A DNA stretch of 64,000 nucleotides. Source: Nocardia fluminea. Lineage in GTDB: Bacteria > Actinomycetota > Actinomycetes > Mycobacteriales > Mycobacteriaceae. The stretch is from positions 4,154,001 to 4,218,000 of the forward strand of contig NZ_PJMW01000002.1 in the NCBI RefSeq assembly GCF_002846365.1, written 5' to 3'. Made by a program: the position numbers and the translations under genes. The notes beneath the pieces were generated by a model. That model was given only the letters and a program-made list of their open reading frames with translations, was not told the DNA's origin and searched no databases. This document shows positions 41,301 through 48,587 of this stretch, one piece after another; position 1 is the first letter of the stretch, and every line of letters starts with the position of its first letter.

Positions 41301-42120
41301 TCCACTCTGGCTCGCAGATGTACTGCGCGCCGACGGCCTCACAGTGATCGAACACGAGGGCTGGAAGGACCGCGGGCACGGCGACTTCCGCGACCTGCGC
41401 GGCGTGCTCTGCCACCACACCGCGGGTGGTGGCAAGAACGACTGGCGCATCGTCCAGGACGGGCGTGCCGATCTCGCCGGACCGCTTGCCCAGCTGGTGC
41501 TCGAACGTGACGGCACCTTCCGGGTGATCGCCGCTGGCGTCTGCTGGCACGCGGGCCGCGGCTCCTGGCCGGGCTGGCCCACCGACAACGCCAACTACCA
41601 CGTGATCGGCATCGAGGCTGTCTCGCGCGGCGACGGGTCCGACTGGACCCCCGCGCAACTCGAAGCCTACAAGCGCGGGTGCGCAGCGATCCTGCGCAAG
41701 ATCGGCCGCGACGCAGACGATTGCGTGGGCCATAAGGAGTACTCGGCCGAGGGGAAGATCGACCCCGCCGGTATCGACATGGACGACTTCCGCGAGGACG
41801 TACAGAAGTTCCTCGACGGCAACCCCAACACCGCAGGAGGTACCGACATGCCCAGCGCAAACGAGGTCGTCAAGGCCCTACTCGAAACCCGCATCCCGCG
41901 GCCTGATGGCACGCCCGGCGAGACAGTCGGAAACGTCCTGGCGTGGACGGATCAGCATGCCGCGCAGCTCGTCGTCGAGCAGCTCGGCCCCGGCTCCGAC
42001 GGGATCCGTGGACCGGTCGCCAATCCGAAGCGATGGCCGGAGCTCGGTAATCGCACACAGGTTGAGGCGTTGATGGCGATTCTCGACGCCCTCAAGATCG
42101 CACCTCGGGCCGCGAAGTGA
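41293..42120 (+). CDS. lysA: Endolysin LysA, N-acetylmuramoyl-L-alanine amidase
   Basis: 275 residues; ATG at 41293 has GGAGGT 8 nt upstream. Amidase_2 fold: RGVLCHHTAGGG (Zn His), NANYHVIGIEAV, and DCVGHKEYSAEGKIDPAGID with the second Zn His and a Lys/Asp acid pair. A Pro/Thr linker (~175-185) leads to a ~95-residue C-terminal region (SANEVVKALLETRIPRPDG...) probably binding the cell wall. Cleaves peptide cross-links from muramic acid at lysis. Confidence 0.92.
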   Translation: MADPLWLADVLRADGLTVIEHEGWKDRGHGDFRDLRGVLCHHTAGGGKNDWRIVQDGRADLAGPLAQLVLERDGTFRVIAAGVCWHAGRGSWPGWPTDNANYHVIGIEAVSRGDGSDWTPAQLEAYKRGCAAILRKIGRDADDCVGHKEYSAEGKIDPAGIDMDDFREDVQKFLDGNPNTAGGTDMPSANEVVKALLETRIPRPDGTPGETVGNVLAWTDQHAAQLVVEQLGPGSDGIRGPVANPKRWPELGNRTQVEALMAILDALKIAPRAAK

Positions 42121-42374
42121 AGCGCCCCGACCGGCTGCCCGAGCCTGCGCTCGTCCGTTCCGTCGGCGTGACGATCACCGCGGTCGCGGCGTACTTGCTC
42201 GGCCACACGGTGTCGACGGAGTGGGTCGAGACCGTGACGACCATTTACGCGCTGCTGTCGGCATCGCTCGCTGGCCTGCTGATCCGCCCGGCCGTGGCGC
42301 CGATGGCTCGCCTGGAAGAGCTGGGCATCCAGCTGCCGTCCGGCCGTCATGCACTGCCAGAGTCGCGCGGGTGA
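42117..42374 (+). CDS. Holin-like membrane protein
   Basis: 85 residues, GTG start overlapping the lysA stop. Two hydrophobic segments (ALVRSVGVTITAVAAYLLGH, IYALLSASLAGLLIRP) with a charged end. Position after lysA and small size indicate a holin or holin partner. Confidence 0.72.
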   Translation: MKRPDRLPEPALVRSVGVTITAVAAYLLGHTVSTEWVETVTTIYALLSASLAGLLIRPAVAPMARLEELGIQLPSGRHALPESRG

Positions 42375-42673
42375 CCGATCTCCCAGCCCTACCGTGGGAC
42401 AACATCAGCTCGGTCAGCCTGGCGCTGATCTTCACGTGGCTGGTGGTTACGGGCCGCCTGGTCCCGCGCGCCATCGTCGATCGGCTGCTCGCGGATCGTG
42501 ATGCACGAATCGCCTACAACGAGCGTCAGTTCGACGCGCAGCAGGCGGTGAAGTACGAGCTCGCAACCCAGAACACCAAGCTGCTCAGCTCGGCTGAGTT
42601 GAGCACCAAGTTGTTGAACGCGATCGCGCCGCCCACTTCGAGGGAGACCCATGTGGTTCAGGGAGAGGAGTAA
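42371..42673 (+). CDS. Holin-like / spanin-like membrane protein
   Basis: 100 residues, GTG start. One N-terminal membrane helix (ISSVSLALIFTWLVVTGRLV), then a long amphipathic helix (AYNERQFDAQQAVKYELATQ). Topology is like a second holin-type protein or an i-spanin-like stem. Function inferred from the lysis cassette. Confidence 0.65.
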   Translation: MTDLPALPWDNISSVSLALIFTWLVVTGRLVPRAIVDRLLADRDARIAYNERQFDAQQAVKYELATQNTKLLSSAELSTKLLNAIAPPTSRETHVVQGEE

Positions 42674-42860
42674 GGAGTCGGCGTCGACGCAGCAGGCACG
42701 CGTCGGCGCCGAGCGCGCGGAGGCGGAGCTCGTCGAAGTGCAGAAGCGCCGATGGGTGGTGACCGCACTGGCGAGCGCGATCGACGGCTACATCGATCGA
42801 AATCATTTCGGAGAGAGCATCGAAGCCGCGATGACCTCACGACGAAAGGCAGGCATGTGA
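42651..42860 (+). CDS. Small coiled-coil protein of lysis cassette
   Basis: 69 residues (MWFRERSKESASTQQARVGA, ERAEAELVEVQKRRWVVTAL). Similar short proteins after holins are common in actinophages. Overlaps the previous gene by 23 nt with GAGGGAGACC as ribosome site. Confidence 0.6.
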   Translation: MWFRERSKESASTQQARVGAERAEAELVEVQKRRWVVTALASAIDGYIDRNHFGESIEAAMTSRRKAGM

Positions 42861-43234
42861 CCGCACTATGGAATCGGGTGTGCCTAGCGACCATGGCGGT
42901 CGTGGGGCTGCTCGTGCTAGTGCTGGTGCCGAACCGCGAAGCGGTAGCGACTGGTTTCCTTGGGGTGATAGCTGTACTCGGCTGGGTATTTGTCGGAACC
43001 TACGCCTATCGAAACCGGTGGCGCGACACCGACGGTGGCCGAGTCGTCATGCAGCTGATGCTGTGCCTCACCGTGATCTGCACACAGGGCATGCTCACGA
43101 TCCTCACCGACTACCAGTACCCGGCCCGCGAGGTTATCCGGCCGCTGCTGCTTCTCGGGATCGCGCTGGCAGTCCTCGATCTGCTCCTGACGATGGTGCG
43201 TTTGCAGAACTTGCAGCGGGGTGAGCGGCGGTGA
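42857..43234 (+). CDS. Multi-pass membrane protein of lysis cassette
   Basis: 125 residues, GTG start. Four hydrophobic segments: LATMAVVGLLVLVLVP, ATGFLGVIAVLGWVFVGTYA, VVMQLMLCLTVICTQGML, LLLLGIALAVLDLLLTMV. A candidate holin; the cassette thus has three membrane proteins. Confidence 0.65.
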   Translation: MTALWNRVCLATMAVVGLLVLVLVPNREAVATGFLGVIAVLGWVFVGTYAYRNRWRDTDGGRVVMQLMLCLTVICTQGMLTILTDYQYPAREVIRPLLLLGIALAVLDLLLTMVRLQNLQRGERR

Positions 43235-44382
43235 CGTTCCCTGGGTATAGCGGCGGCGGGAGTCCCGGCAACTGGGGGCTCGGTGCCAACGGCTCCATCC
43301 CGGGCATGGGCGACCTCACGCAGAGCGCGGTCACCGACAAGATCGCGAACGAGGCAATGCAGGGATCTCAATGGCCCGGCCTCGGCGGGATGCTCGTCGG
43401 GATGATCATGTCCCTGATCGCGGGCGTGGCCGGCGCAATTCTAAATGGCTTCGGTTCGGTGCTCGACGCCATCTTCGGCACGGTGAACAACAACTACATC
43501 GCCGAGATGCCGATCATCAACGATCACAGCCAGAGCATCACCGAAATGCGGGACGCCATCGAGCAGATGGTTCTGCAAGGACTCGCGACAAAATTCGAGA
43601 CGAACGGCTACTACACGCCTCCCGAGGGCATCCTGTCCGTCGAAGTCATCATCATCGCCGCGGGCGCTGGCGGCGGTGCTGGGCGCTGGGACTTCGTGCC
43701 CGGCAACCGCGGTGGTGGCGCGGGCGGTGGTGGCGGCGGCGAAGTCCACGCCAGCATTCCCGAGTCCCTGCTGCCTCGCACCGGTGGTGCATACGATCCG
43801 ATCACGATCACGATCGGCGCCGGAGGCTCCGGCGGTGGGTCTTCGGAAGATCCCGGAAACGGCGGTGGCAACACCTCCTTCGGTAGCTTCCTCACTGCGG
43901 GCGGCGGATCGGGCGGCCAGGGCGGTCGGTCGGCTATCCAGGCGATCGGCGGCGCTTCCGGCGCGGGAATGATCCCCGGCGGTGTCGGCGGCGACGGAGC
44001 GGCCGGATCGACCGGCGGCGGCTCGCCTCCCCCCGCAGGGCCTGCAGGAAACTCCGTGTCCGCCTACGACCTGCACGGCGGCGGCGGTGGCGGCGGCGGC
44101 GGTGGCCTGGATTACGCGGGCAGCGGCTTCATCCTCGGCTCCGTCGGCGGCATCGGCGGCATCTGGCCCGGCGGCGCGCTTGGCCAACCGGGCACGCCAC
44201 CCACTGACATCGTCGCGACCGGTGGTGGTGGCGGTGGCGGCGCGATCAACACACAGGGCGCGGCTGGCGCATACCCCGCGGGCGGTGGTGGAGGTGGCTG
44301 GGGCGCAGGCAACAACAGCTCCACAGTGATCGGCGGCGCGGGCGGCGATGGCGTGCTGTTCATAATCGAGCGGTCGAGCTGA
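43231..44382 (+). CDS. Glycine-rich tail-tip protein 1
   Basis: 383 residues, GTG start. N-terminal helical/hydrophobic anchor (PGLGGMLVGMIMSLIAGVAG), then a beta strand segment at ~125-150 (GILSVEVIIIAAGAGGGAG) and a long polyglycine domain to the end (GIGGIWPGGALGQP, GGWGAGNNSSTVIGGAGGDG, VLFIIE). It resembles phage adhesins whose polyglycine type II helices bind receptors. Probably a receptor-binding or tail-tip protein. Confidence 0.78.
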   Translation: MTFPGYSGGGSPGNWGLGANGSIPGMGDLTQSAVTDKIANEAMQGSQWPGLGGMLVGMIMSLIAGVAGAILNGFGSVLDAIFGTVNNNYIAEMPIINDHSQSITEMRDAIEQMVLQGLATKFETNGYYTPPEGILSVEVIIIAAGAGGGAGRWDFVPGNRGGGAGGGGGGEVHASIPESLLPRTGGAYDPITITIGAGGSGGGSSEDPGNGGGNTSFGSFLTAGGGSGGQGGRSAIQAIGGASGAGMIPGGVGGDGAAGSTGGGSPPPAGPAGNSVSAYDLHGGGGGGGGGGLDYAGSGFILGSVGGIGGIWPGGALGQPGTPPTDIVATGGGGGGGAINTQGAAGAYPAGGGGGGWGAGNNSSTVIGGAGGDGVLFIIERSS

Positions 44383-44383
44383 A

Positions 44384-44977
44384 ATGCGGACCGCGATGCA
44401 GTTGTTCACCTCGTCCGGCACCTGGGTAAAACCGCCTGGGCTACGTGCGATCGACATCGTTCTTCGTGCAGCTGGTGGCGGCGGCTCCGCCACGCACGGC
44501 GGCGGAGGCGGCGCGGCCGTGATCAATCAGAGACGGATCTCGACTACCGAACTACCCGACTCGGTAGCGATCACGATCGGCACCGGCGGCACTGCCGGTG
44601 GTCCCGGTGGCGACTCCAGTTTCGGCGACTTGCTGACCGCCCCTGGTGGGCAAGGCGGGTCGACCGGTGGGCTGGGCGGGCTGGTGTCCGGGCCGCGCGG
44701 CGGGTGGGGCGGAGCCGCCGGACAACCGGGGGAGTCCGTGACCTCCGGCCCCGTGCGCCTGCTCGCTGGCGGTGGCGGGGGAGCGGGCAGCGGATCTGTC
44801 GGCGGCGGATCGGGACTCGTGCCCGGCGGCACCTCGAGCCCCCCGCTCTGGGAGGTAGCGCAGTCCGGTGGCGGCGGCAACGCGGGCAACGCGGGCGGCT
44901 ACCCCTGCGGTGGCGGCGGCGCGGGCGCGGCCGGAGCGGACGGCATCTGCACGATCCTCGAAATCATTTTCGACTGA
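44384..44977 (+). CDS. Glycine-rich tail-tip protein 2
   Basis: 197 residues. The start MRTAMQLFTSSGTWVKPPGL is the common leader of phage glycine-rich domains. Then come Gly-rich repeats and an ICTILEIIF close matching the GVLFIIE of the upstream protein. It is a second copy of the same fold, without the N-terminal anchor. The two genes may form a heteromeric tip or be alternative adhesins. Confidence 0.75.
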   Translation: MRTAMQLFTSSGTWVKPPGLRAIDIVLRAAGGGGSATHGGGGGAAVINQRRISTTELPDSVAITIGTGGTAGGPGGDSSFGDLLTAPGGQGGSTGGLGGLVSGPRGGWGGAAGQPGESVTSGPVRLLAGGGGGAGSGSVGGGSGLVPGGTSSPPLWEVAQSGGGGNAGNAGGYPCGGGGAGAAGADGICTILEIIFD

Positions 44978-44994
44978 ACGATTGGAGTGCCTCA

Positions 44995-45333
44995 ATGGCG
45001 ACAGCAATTCTGCACCGCGACAACGTCCTCGGCCATGCCGGGCCCGCCCGGGTGTGGCATCTCGACCCGCCTGCACTGATCGGCGGCGAGCGGCATCCAT
45101 ACGTCTGCATCTGGATCGTCCCGTCTGCTGGGCACCAGGACGCCGAGGTCGTCGCGGTGGCATCGACCGAATCGGGTGCAGCTGCTGGGCGATCAGTGCA
45201 GCGCCGCCCCGGTAGCTACACGCTGCACGGCGATCCCGACAGCCCCGAGTACGTCGACGGCTGCCACCTGGTCGCGCTGCAAATCCTTGGCGGCTACACC
45301 GTCGAAGCACCGCGTCCGCAGGACGAGTCGTGA
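44995..45333 (+). CDS. Hypothetical tail-region protein
   Basis: 112 residues (LHRDNVLGHAGPARVWHLDP, PYVCIWIVPSAGHQDAEVVA). GGAG lies 7-9 nt upstream. Late position suggests a virion or tail-assembly role. Not recognised. Confidence 0.6.
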   Translation: MATAILHRDNVLGHAGPARVWHLDPPALIGGERHPYVCIWIVPSAGHQDAEVVAVASTESGAAAGRSVQRRPGSYTLHGDPDSPEYVDGCHLVALQILGGYTVEAPRPQDES

Positions 45334-45656
45334 GCGACGACATCGGCAACGGCCCGCGGTATCGGGCGATCATCCTCTCGGCGGCTGCGGGCTTCGTGCA
45401 CCACATCAAGCCCCGCACCACGCCGTTCCCGGAAGGACTCGAGGCACGGATCGAGCTGTGGGATTCCACGCTCACGACCCTGCTCGACACCTGGGACGCG
45501 ACGTCGATCAGCACCGGCCTGGTCGCATGGGGCATCGTCCCCGCCACCACCAACACGATCCCGGAGAACTCCCGGTACCGGATGTATCTGACCTACCCCA
45601 CCGCGCCCGCGTTGCCCTACCTCTGGGCGCACGGCCAAGTGGTTCGCCAGCAGTAG
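45330..45656 (+). CDS. LtfC-like beta-sandwich protein
   Basis: 108 residues, GTG start. RYRAIILSAAAGFVHHIKPR, FPEGLEARIELWDSTLTTLL and VAWGIVPATTNTIPENSRYR fit the LtfC/p132/Gp6-type beta sandwich found in actinophage tails. Likely minor structural. Confidence 0.7.
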   Translation: MSDDIGNGPRYRAIILSAAAGFVHHIKPRTTPFPEGLEARIELWDSTLTTLLDTWDATSISTGLVAWGIVPATTNTIPENSRYRMYLTYPTAPALPYLWAHGQVVRQQ

Positions 45657-45678
45657 CGCTCACCACCGAATTCCCCTC

Positions 45679-45705
45679 AACCCCCACGCCATCCGGCTGG
45701 GGGTT
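45679..45705 (+). terminator. Terminator-like hairpin in tail operon
   Basis: AACCCCCA pairs with TGGGGGTT, continued by GCC/GGC after a one-base bulge, 4-nt loop, then TTTCGTCGTTT. Located between tail genes, probably partial termination. Confidence 0.6.
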
Positions 45706-45725
45706 TCGTCGTTTCAGGAGGCATC

Positions 45726-46082
45726 ATGGCCATTGCGGTAGCGACTTCCCGGCAGGCGCTCGCGGACGCGTACAAGCTTTTGGGTGGCGCGTCCACGGTG
45801 TGGGTATCCCTGCACACCAGCGACCCCGGCAGCACCGGCACCGCCGAAGCCGCAGGCGGCAGCCCGGCCTACGCGCGCAAGCAAGCGACCTGGACCTCCG
45901 GCACAGGCGGCGTGCTCACCGCGACCCAGGTCACGATCGACGTCGCCGCCGGCACCTACACCCACGCGGGCTTCTGGACCGCCGTGACGGGCGGCACCTT
46001 CGTCGACAAGGTCGCGATCACCTCGACCACGCTCGGCAGCCAGGGACAGATTTTGGTAACCCCGAGCTACGCGCAGAGCTGA
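45726..46082 (+). CDS. Phage tail fibre-type protein (small)
   Basis: 118 residues; GGAGG 5 nt before the ATG. ADAYKLLGGASTVWVSLHTS, SPAYARKQATWTSG and the beta pattern VTIDVAAGTYTHAGFWTAVT are typical of the short actinophage fibre-associated proteins. Its TGA shares one base with the next ATG. Confidence 0.75.
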   Translation: MAIAVATSRQALADAYKLLGGASTVWVSLHTSDPGSTGTAEAAGGSPAYARKQATWTSGTGGVLTATQVTIDVAAGTYTHAGFWTAVTGGTFVDKVAITSTTLGSQGQILVTPSYAQS

Positions 46083-47194
46083 TGCGCGCAGACGCGCCAC
46101 TGCCCAGCGTCGAGTACGCCGACGAGCCGGTCACCTTGTGGCGGCTCGACGCGCCGCTGCCCAGCGTCGACGAGATCCTCGGCGTACCCGAGGGCCTGGT
46201 GATCCCGGACGGGGTTGTCGCGAACCTCACCGGCAGCGGCCTGGCCCTCGCAGCCGTGACCGCGAAGCCTGGCCTGTTCCCGGAGTTCTCCGGAAGCGGC
46301 ACGCTCGCCGCAGTGATCCGGATCAAGGCCGCCGTAACCGCGGCACTCACCGGCGCTGGCTCGGTGGATGCACCGGGCTCACTGCCCGCCCGGCTCACAG
46401 GCAGCGGCGCGGTGGCGGCGATCGCATACCCGGGCAGCGTGCGCGCAGCGAACCTCACAGGGAGCGGATCGCTATCCGCGACAGCACTTCCCATCGGCAC
46501 CACGGGCGCGGCCCTCACGGGCTCGGGTGCGGCCGTCGGCGCCATCGCGGTACCCGTAACCTCGGCACTGTCCGGCACCGGCACGATGTCGGCGACCACC
46601 CTGGGTGGCATCCCTGTAGCTGCAGCCCTCACCGGCGCGGGCACAGCTGCAGCGACCACCTCTTTCCGGTACACGGCCGAGGCGAGCCTCACGGGATCCG
46701 GCGCGGTGGCGGTGGCGGTGCACACCTTCCCTGTAACGGCAGCCCTCACCGGCGCGGGTACGGCCGCAGCGACTGTCGCGCCGACGTTCGTACCGAGCGG
46801 CATGACGAAGTCCGGCACTCTGGCATGGACCACCTCGGCAACATGGGTAACCATCTCTTCCTGGACCGCGAACACCGGCACTTACCCTGGCAGCTCGGTG
46901 GACGGGTCGAACCGGCTTGTCGTGCAGGGCAGCAAGACCGGGGCGACGATCAGTGGGCAGGCTGCCTATACGGGCAGCAACTTCGCCAACCACCAGCTGC
47001 GCGTTGTCGACCAGAGCGGCAATGTCATCGGATCGCCCGGCACGGCGGTCGGCAGTGCGGGTAGCGCCACGGTGACAGTGGCGGTGACCGGCGTGGATCT
47101 CAGCGCTATCACCGCGATTGCCTTGCAGATGTCAGGCGCGTTCTCGGCGGGCACGATCTCGGCGGGCGCCACCACATTCCTGACCGTGACGTGA
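46082..47194 (+). CDS. Tail fibre with short beta repeats
   Basis: 370 residues. Residues ~55-240 hold about eight to nine tandem units of ~20-25 residues with the core LTGSG or LTGAG followed by xxxAxxxxxxxV (ANLTGSGLALAAV, AALTGAGSVDAPG, ARLTGSGAVAAIA, AALTGAGTAAAT). A beta-rich receptor-type domain follows (GMTKSGTLAWTTSATWVTIS, SNFANHQLRVVDQSGNVIGS). Repeat number could vary by slippage. Last gene of the late operon. Confidence 0.78.
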   Translation: MRADAPLPSVEYADEPVTLWRLDAPLPSVDEILGVPEGLVIPDGVVANLTGSGLALAAVTAKPGLFPEFSGSGTLAAVIRIKAAVTAALTGAGSVDAPGSLPARLTGSGAVAAIAYPGSVRAANLTGSGSLSATALPIGTTGAALTGSGAAVGAIAVPVTSALSGTGTMSATTLGGIPVAAALTGAGTAAATTSFRYTAEASLTGSGAVAVAVHTFPVTAALTGAGTAAATVAPTFVPSGMTKSGTLAWTTSATWVTISSWTANTGTYPGSSVDGSNRLVVQGSKTGATISGQAAYTGSNFANHQLRVVDQSGNVIGSPGTAVGSAGSATVTVAVTGVDLSAITAIALQMSGAFSAGTISAGATTFLTVT

Positions 47195-47197
47195 GGT

Positions 47198-47533
47198 CTA
47201 TGTCTGCGGTGAAGGGCTCAGCGCGGGGGATTGCTTCGGCCTGATCAGCACGGCGCCCGCCACCACGAGCACGCCGATGCCGGCCATAGGCCAGAAGATC
47301 GCGCGCCGGAGCAGTGCCTCGTCGGCGCACTTGTCCGTCAGCTGCTCGGCGTACTTGCCGCCGAGCTTGGACGAGCCGTCCATCGGTTCGATCCGTAGTG
47401 CGCTGCCGCAGTCGACAGTGCGTGATGAGCCGAGCAGCCCGGGCTCGGAGAGCGTCAGCCCCCACAGCAAACCCGTTGCGGCGACGATGATCAGGACGAC
47501 GCCGACGACTCCAGCGAATTTACGAACCGACAT
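47198..47533 (-). CDS. Membrane protein at prophage right end
   Basis: 111 residues from ATG at 47533 (an ATG at 47557 would add eight). Two membrane helices (FAGVVGVVLIIVAATGLLWG, AIFWPMAGIGVLVVAGAVLI) flank a ~45-residue extracytoplasmic loop with two Cys (VDCGSALRIE, TDKCADEALL), likely a disulphide. Leftward, opposite to the tail operon. It may be a lysogenically expressed gene, for example superinfection exclusion; inference only. Confidence 0.7.
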   Translation of the reverse strand: MSVRKFAGVVGVVLIIVAATGLLWGLTLSEPGLLGSSRTVDCGSALRIEPMDGSSKLGGKYAEQLTDKCADEALLRRAIFWPMAGIGVLVVAGAVLIRPKQSPALSPSPQT

Positions 47534-47585
47534 GCGCGCGATCCTTGCACGCTGCACCTCGGCTGTCTCTCGATCGATACAACAG

Positions 47586-47620
47586 CGCCCCGCCGGATAG
47601 CGATCCGGCGGGGCGTTTTT
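47586..47620 (+). terminator. Rho-independent terminator
   Basis: A 13-bp perfect stem (CGCCCCGCCGGAT / ATCCGGCGGGGCG), 4-nt loop and TTTTT. The T-run faces rightward, so it ends transcripts from the tail operon before the leftward regulatory genes. Confidence 0.85.
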
Positions 47621-47636
47621 CGTCGTCGTCGCAGTG

Positions 47637-47828
47637 CTAGCGAAGCTGCTCGAGCGCGCGCCGAATATCTTCGAGCTCGACCTGATCTCGCCTGGCGTCG
47701 CGTGCCATCCGCTCGGCGATCTCCAGGGCGCGGCGGGCAGCGAGGCTGTACAGCGGTGGCGTCGCCGCAGACATCGCGTCGTTCACGTCGGCCTCGATGG
47801 CAGCCATCTCGGCACGTACGTCCCTCAT
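47637..47828 (-). CDS. Small helical protein
   Basis: 63 residues from ATG at 47828, overlapping the upstream stop (ATGA). MRDVRAEMAAIEADVNDAM and ALEIAERMARDARRDQVELE are helical and charged. Third gene of a coupled leftward operon; unknown function. Confidence 0.6.
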   Translation of the reverse strand: MRDVRAEMAAIEADVNDAMSAATPPLYSLAARRALEIAERMARDARRDQVELEDIRRALEQLR

Positions 47829-48070
47829 AGCTTGCCCTCGATGCGGGCGTCGAGTACGAGCTTCTTTGCGTCGACTAGGACTCTCATCGCTGTGCGCTTG
47901 CATGCGCACGCGTCGAGGTCGCACCCCTTATGCCGCTGCCAGGCGCGGTGCGCGCCCGCGATACTGAACGCGCTGTCGGGCTTCTCGTGCGGGCGGTCCT
48001 CGGCCAGGATCTCTCTGTCGAGGAAGGCTTCGACGGCGACGATGTGCTGTGCGAGATCGTGCGAGATCAT
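47825..48070 (-). CDS. Hypothetical protein with Cys cluster
   Basis: 81 residues (MISHDLAQHIVAVEAFLDRE, HKGCDLDACACKRTAMRVLV). The CxxxxCxC group could bind metal. Starts 2 bp after the winged-helix gene; second gene of the operon. Confidence 0.6.
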   Translation of the reverse strand: MISHDLAQHIVAVEAFLDREILAEDRPHEKPDSAFSIAGAHRAWQRHKGCDLDACACKRTAMRVLVDAKKLVLDARIEGKL

Positions 48071-48072
48071 GC

Positions 48073-48306
48073 CTATGCTCCGAGCGCTGATCGTCCGATG
48101 CTCGTCTGCGCCCACCCGCGAGCCTGCCCGGTCATTCCCCAGACGCGCGGCCGTGCAGTGTTCCCGGCGACCATTCCGTTGGCGGCGAGATGACGCAGGT
48201 GCTCGCCGACCTGCGTGTGCGATACCCCCGTGCGCTCGGCGATCTGCGCGGCAGTGAGCGCGCCATCGTTGAGCGCGGAAAGCGTGCGGGCGTGGGCCTC
48301 GATCAT
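48073..48306 (-). CDS. Winged-helix (ArsR/MarR-like) regulator
   Basis: 77 residues. LSALNDGALTAAQIAERTG, VSHTQVGEHLRHLAANGMV is a canonical wHTH recognition unit, followed by a short tail. First gene of the leftward operon; its upstream region carries a 29-bp perfect palindrome. Likely autoregulated. Confidence 0.75.
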   Translation of the reverse strand: MIEAHARTLSALNDGALTAAQIAERTGVSHTQVGEHLRHLAANGMVAGNTARPRVWGMTGQARGWAQTSIGRSALGA

Positions 48307-48430
48307 TGTGTCCCCTGCTGGCGGTTGGCTTGGGTTTCACCGACGCCGGCGATTTATGGTCGAACCGGCGTCGGCGTTGGGAACAGCGTGCGCGCAGGAA
48401 AGTGCTGCAGCAGGTAGCCGCGCCCCACTT

Positions 48431-48459
48431 CACAGGTAGGGAGAATCTCCCTACCTGTG
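48431..48459. promoter_or_regulatory. 29-bp perfect palindrome operator
   Basis: Half-sites CACAGGTAGGGAGA (48431-48444) and TCTCCCTACCTGTG (48446-48459) around a central A. Lies between divergent regulator genes: 125 bp from the wHTH start and 129 bp from the XRE start. A perfect palindrome this long is a strong operator candidate. A TATGCT -10-like hexamer is at 48492-48497. Confidence 0.75.
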
Positions 48460-48524
48460 CGATCTCCATATCGCCACGCGCACAACGCGTTTATGCTGTG
48501 GAGAACCTCTTCGCGGAGGCATCG

Positions 48525-48546
48525 CCCCCGGCCGACGGGCCGGGGG
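48525..48546 (+). promoter_or_regulatory. Stable hairpin in leader of XRE gene
   Basis: CCCCCGGCC pairs with GGCCGGGGG around GACG, 42 nt before the ATG. Could be an attenuator or protect the 5' end. Further GC-rich complementarity (CCGCG...CGCGG) follows up to the ribosome site. Confidence 0.5.
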
Positions 48547-48587
48547 TATCCGCGAGGCGGTCCACTCCGCGACGAAGGCAGGCAGCT

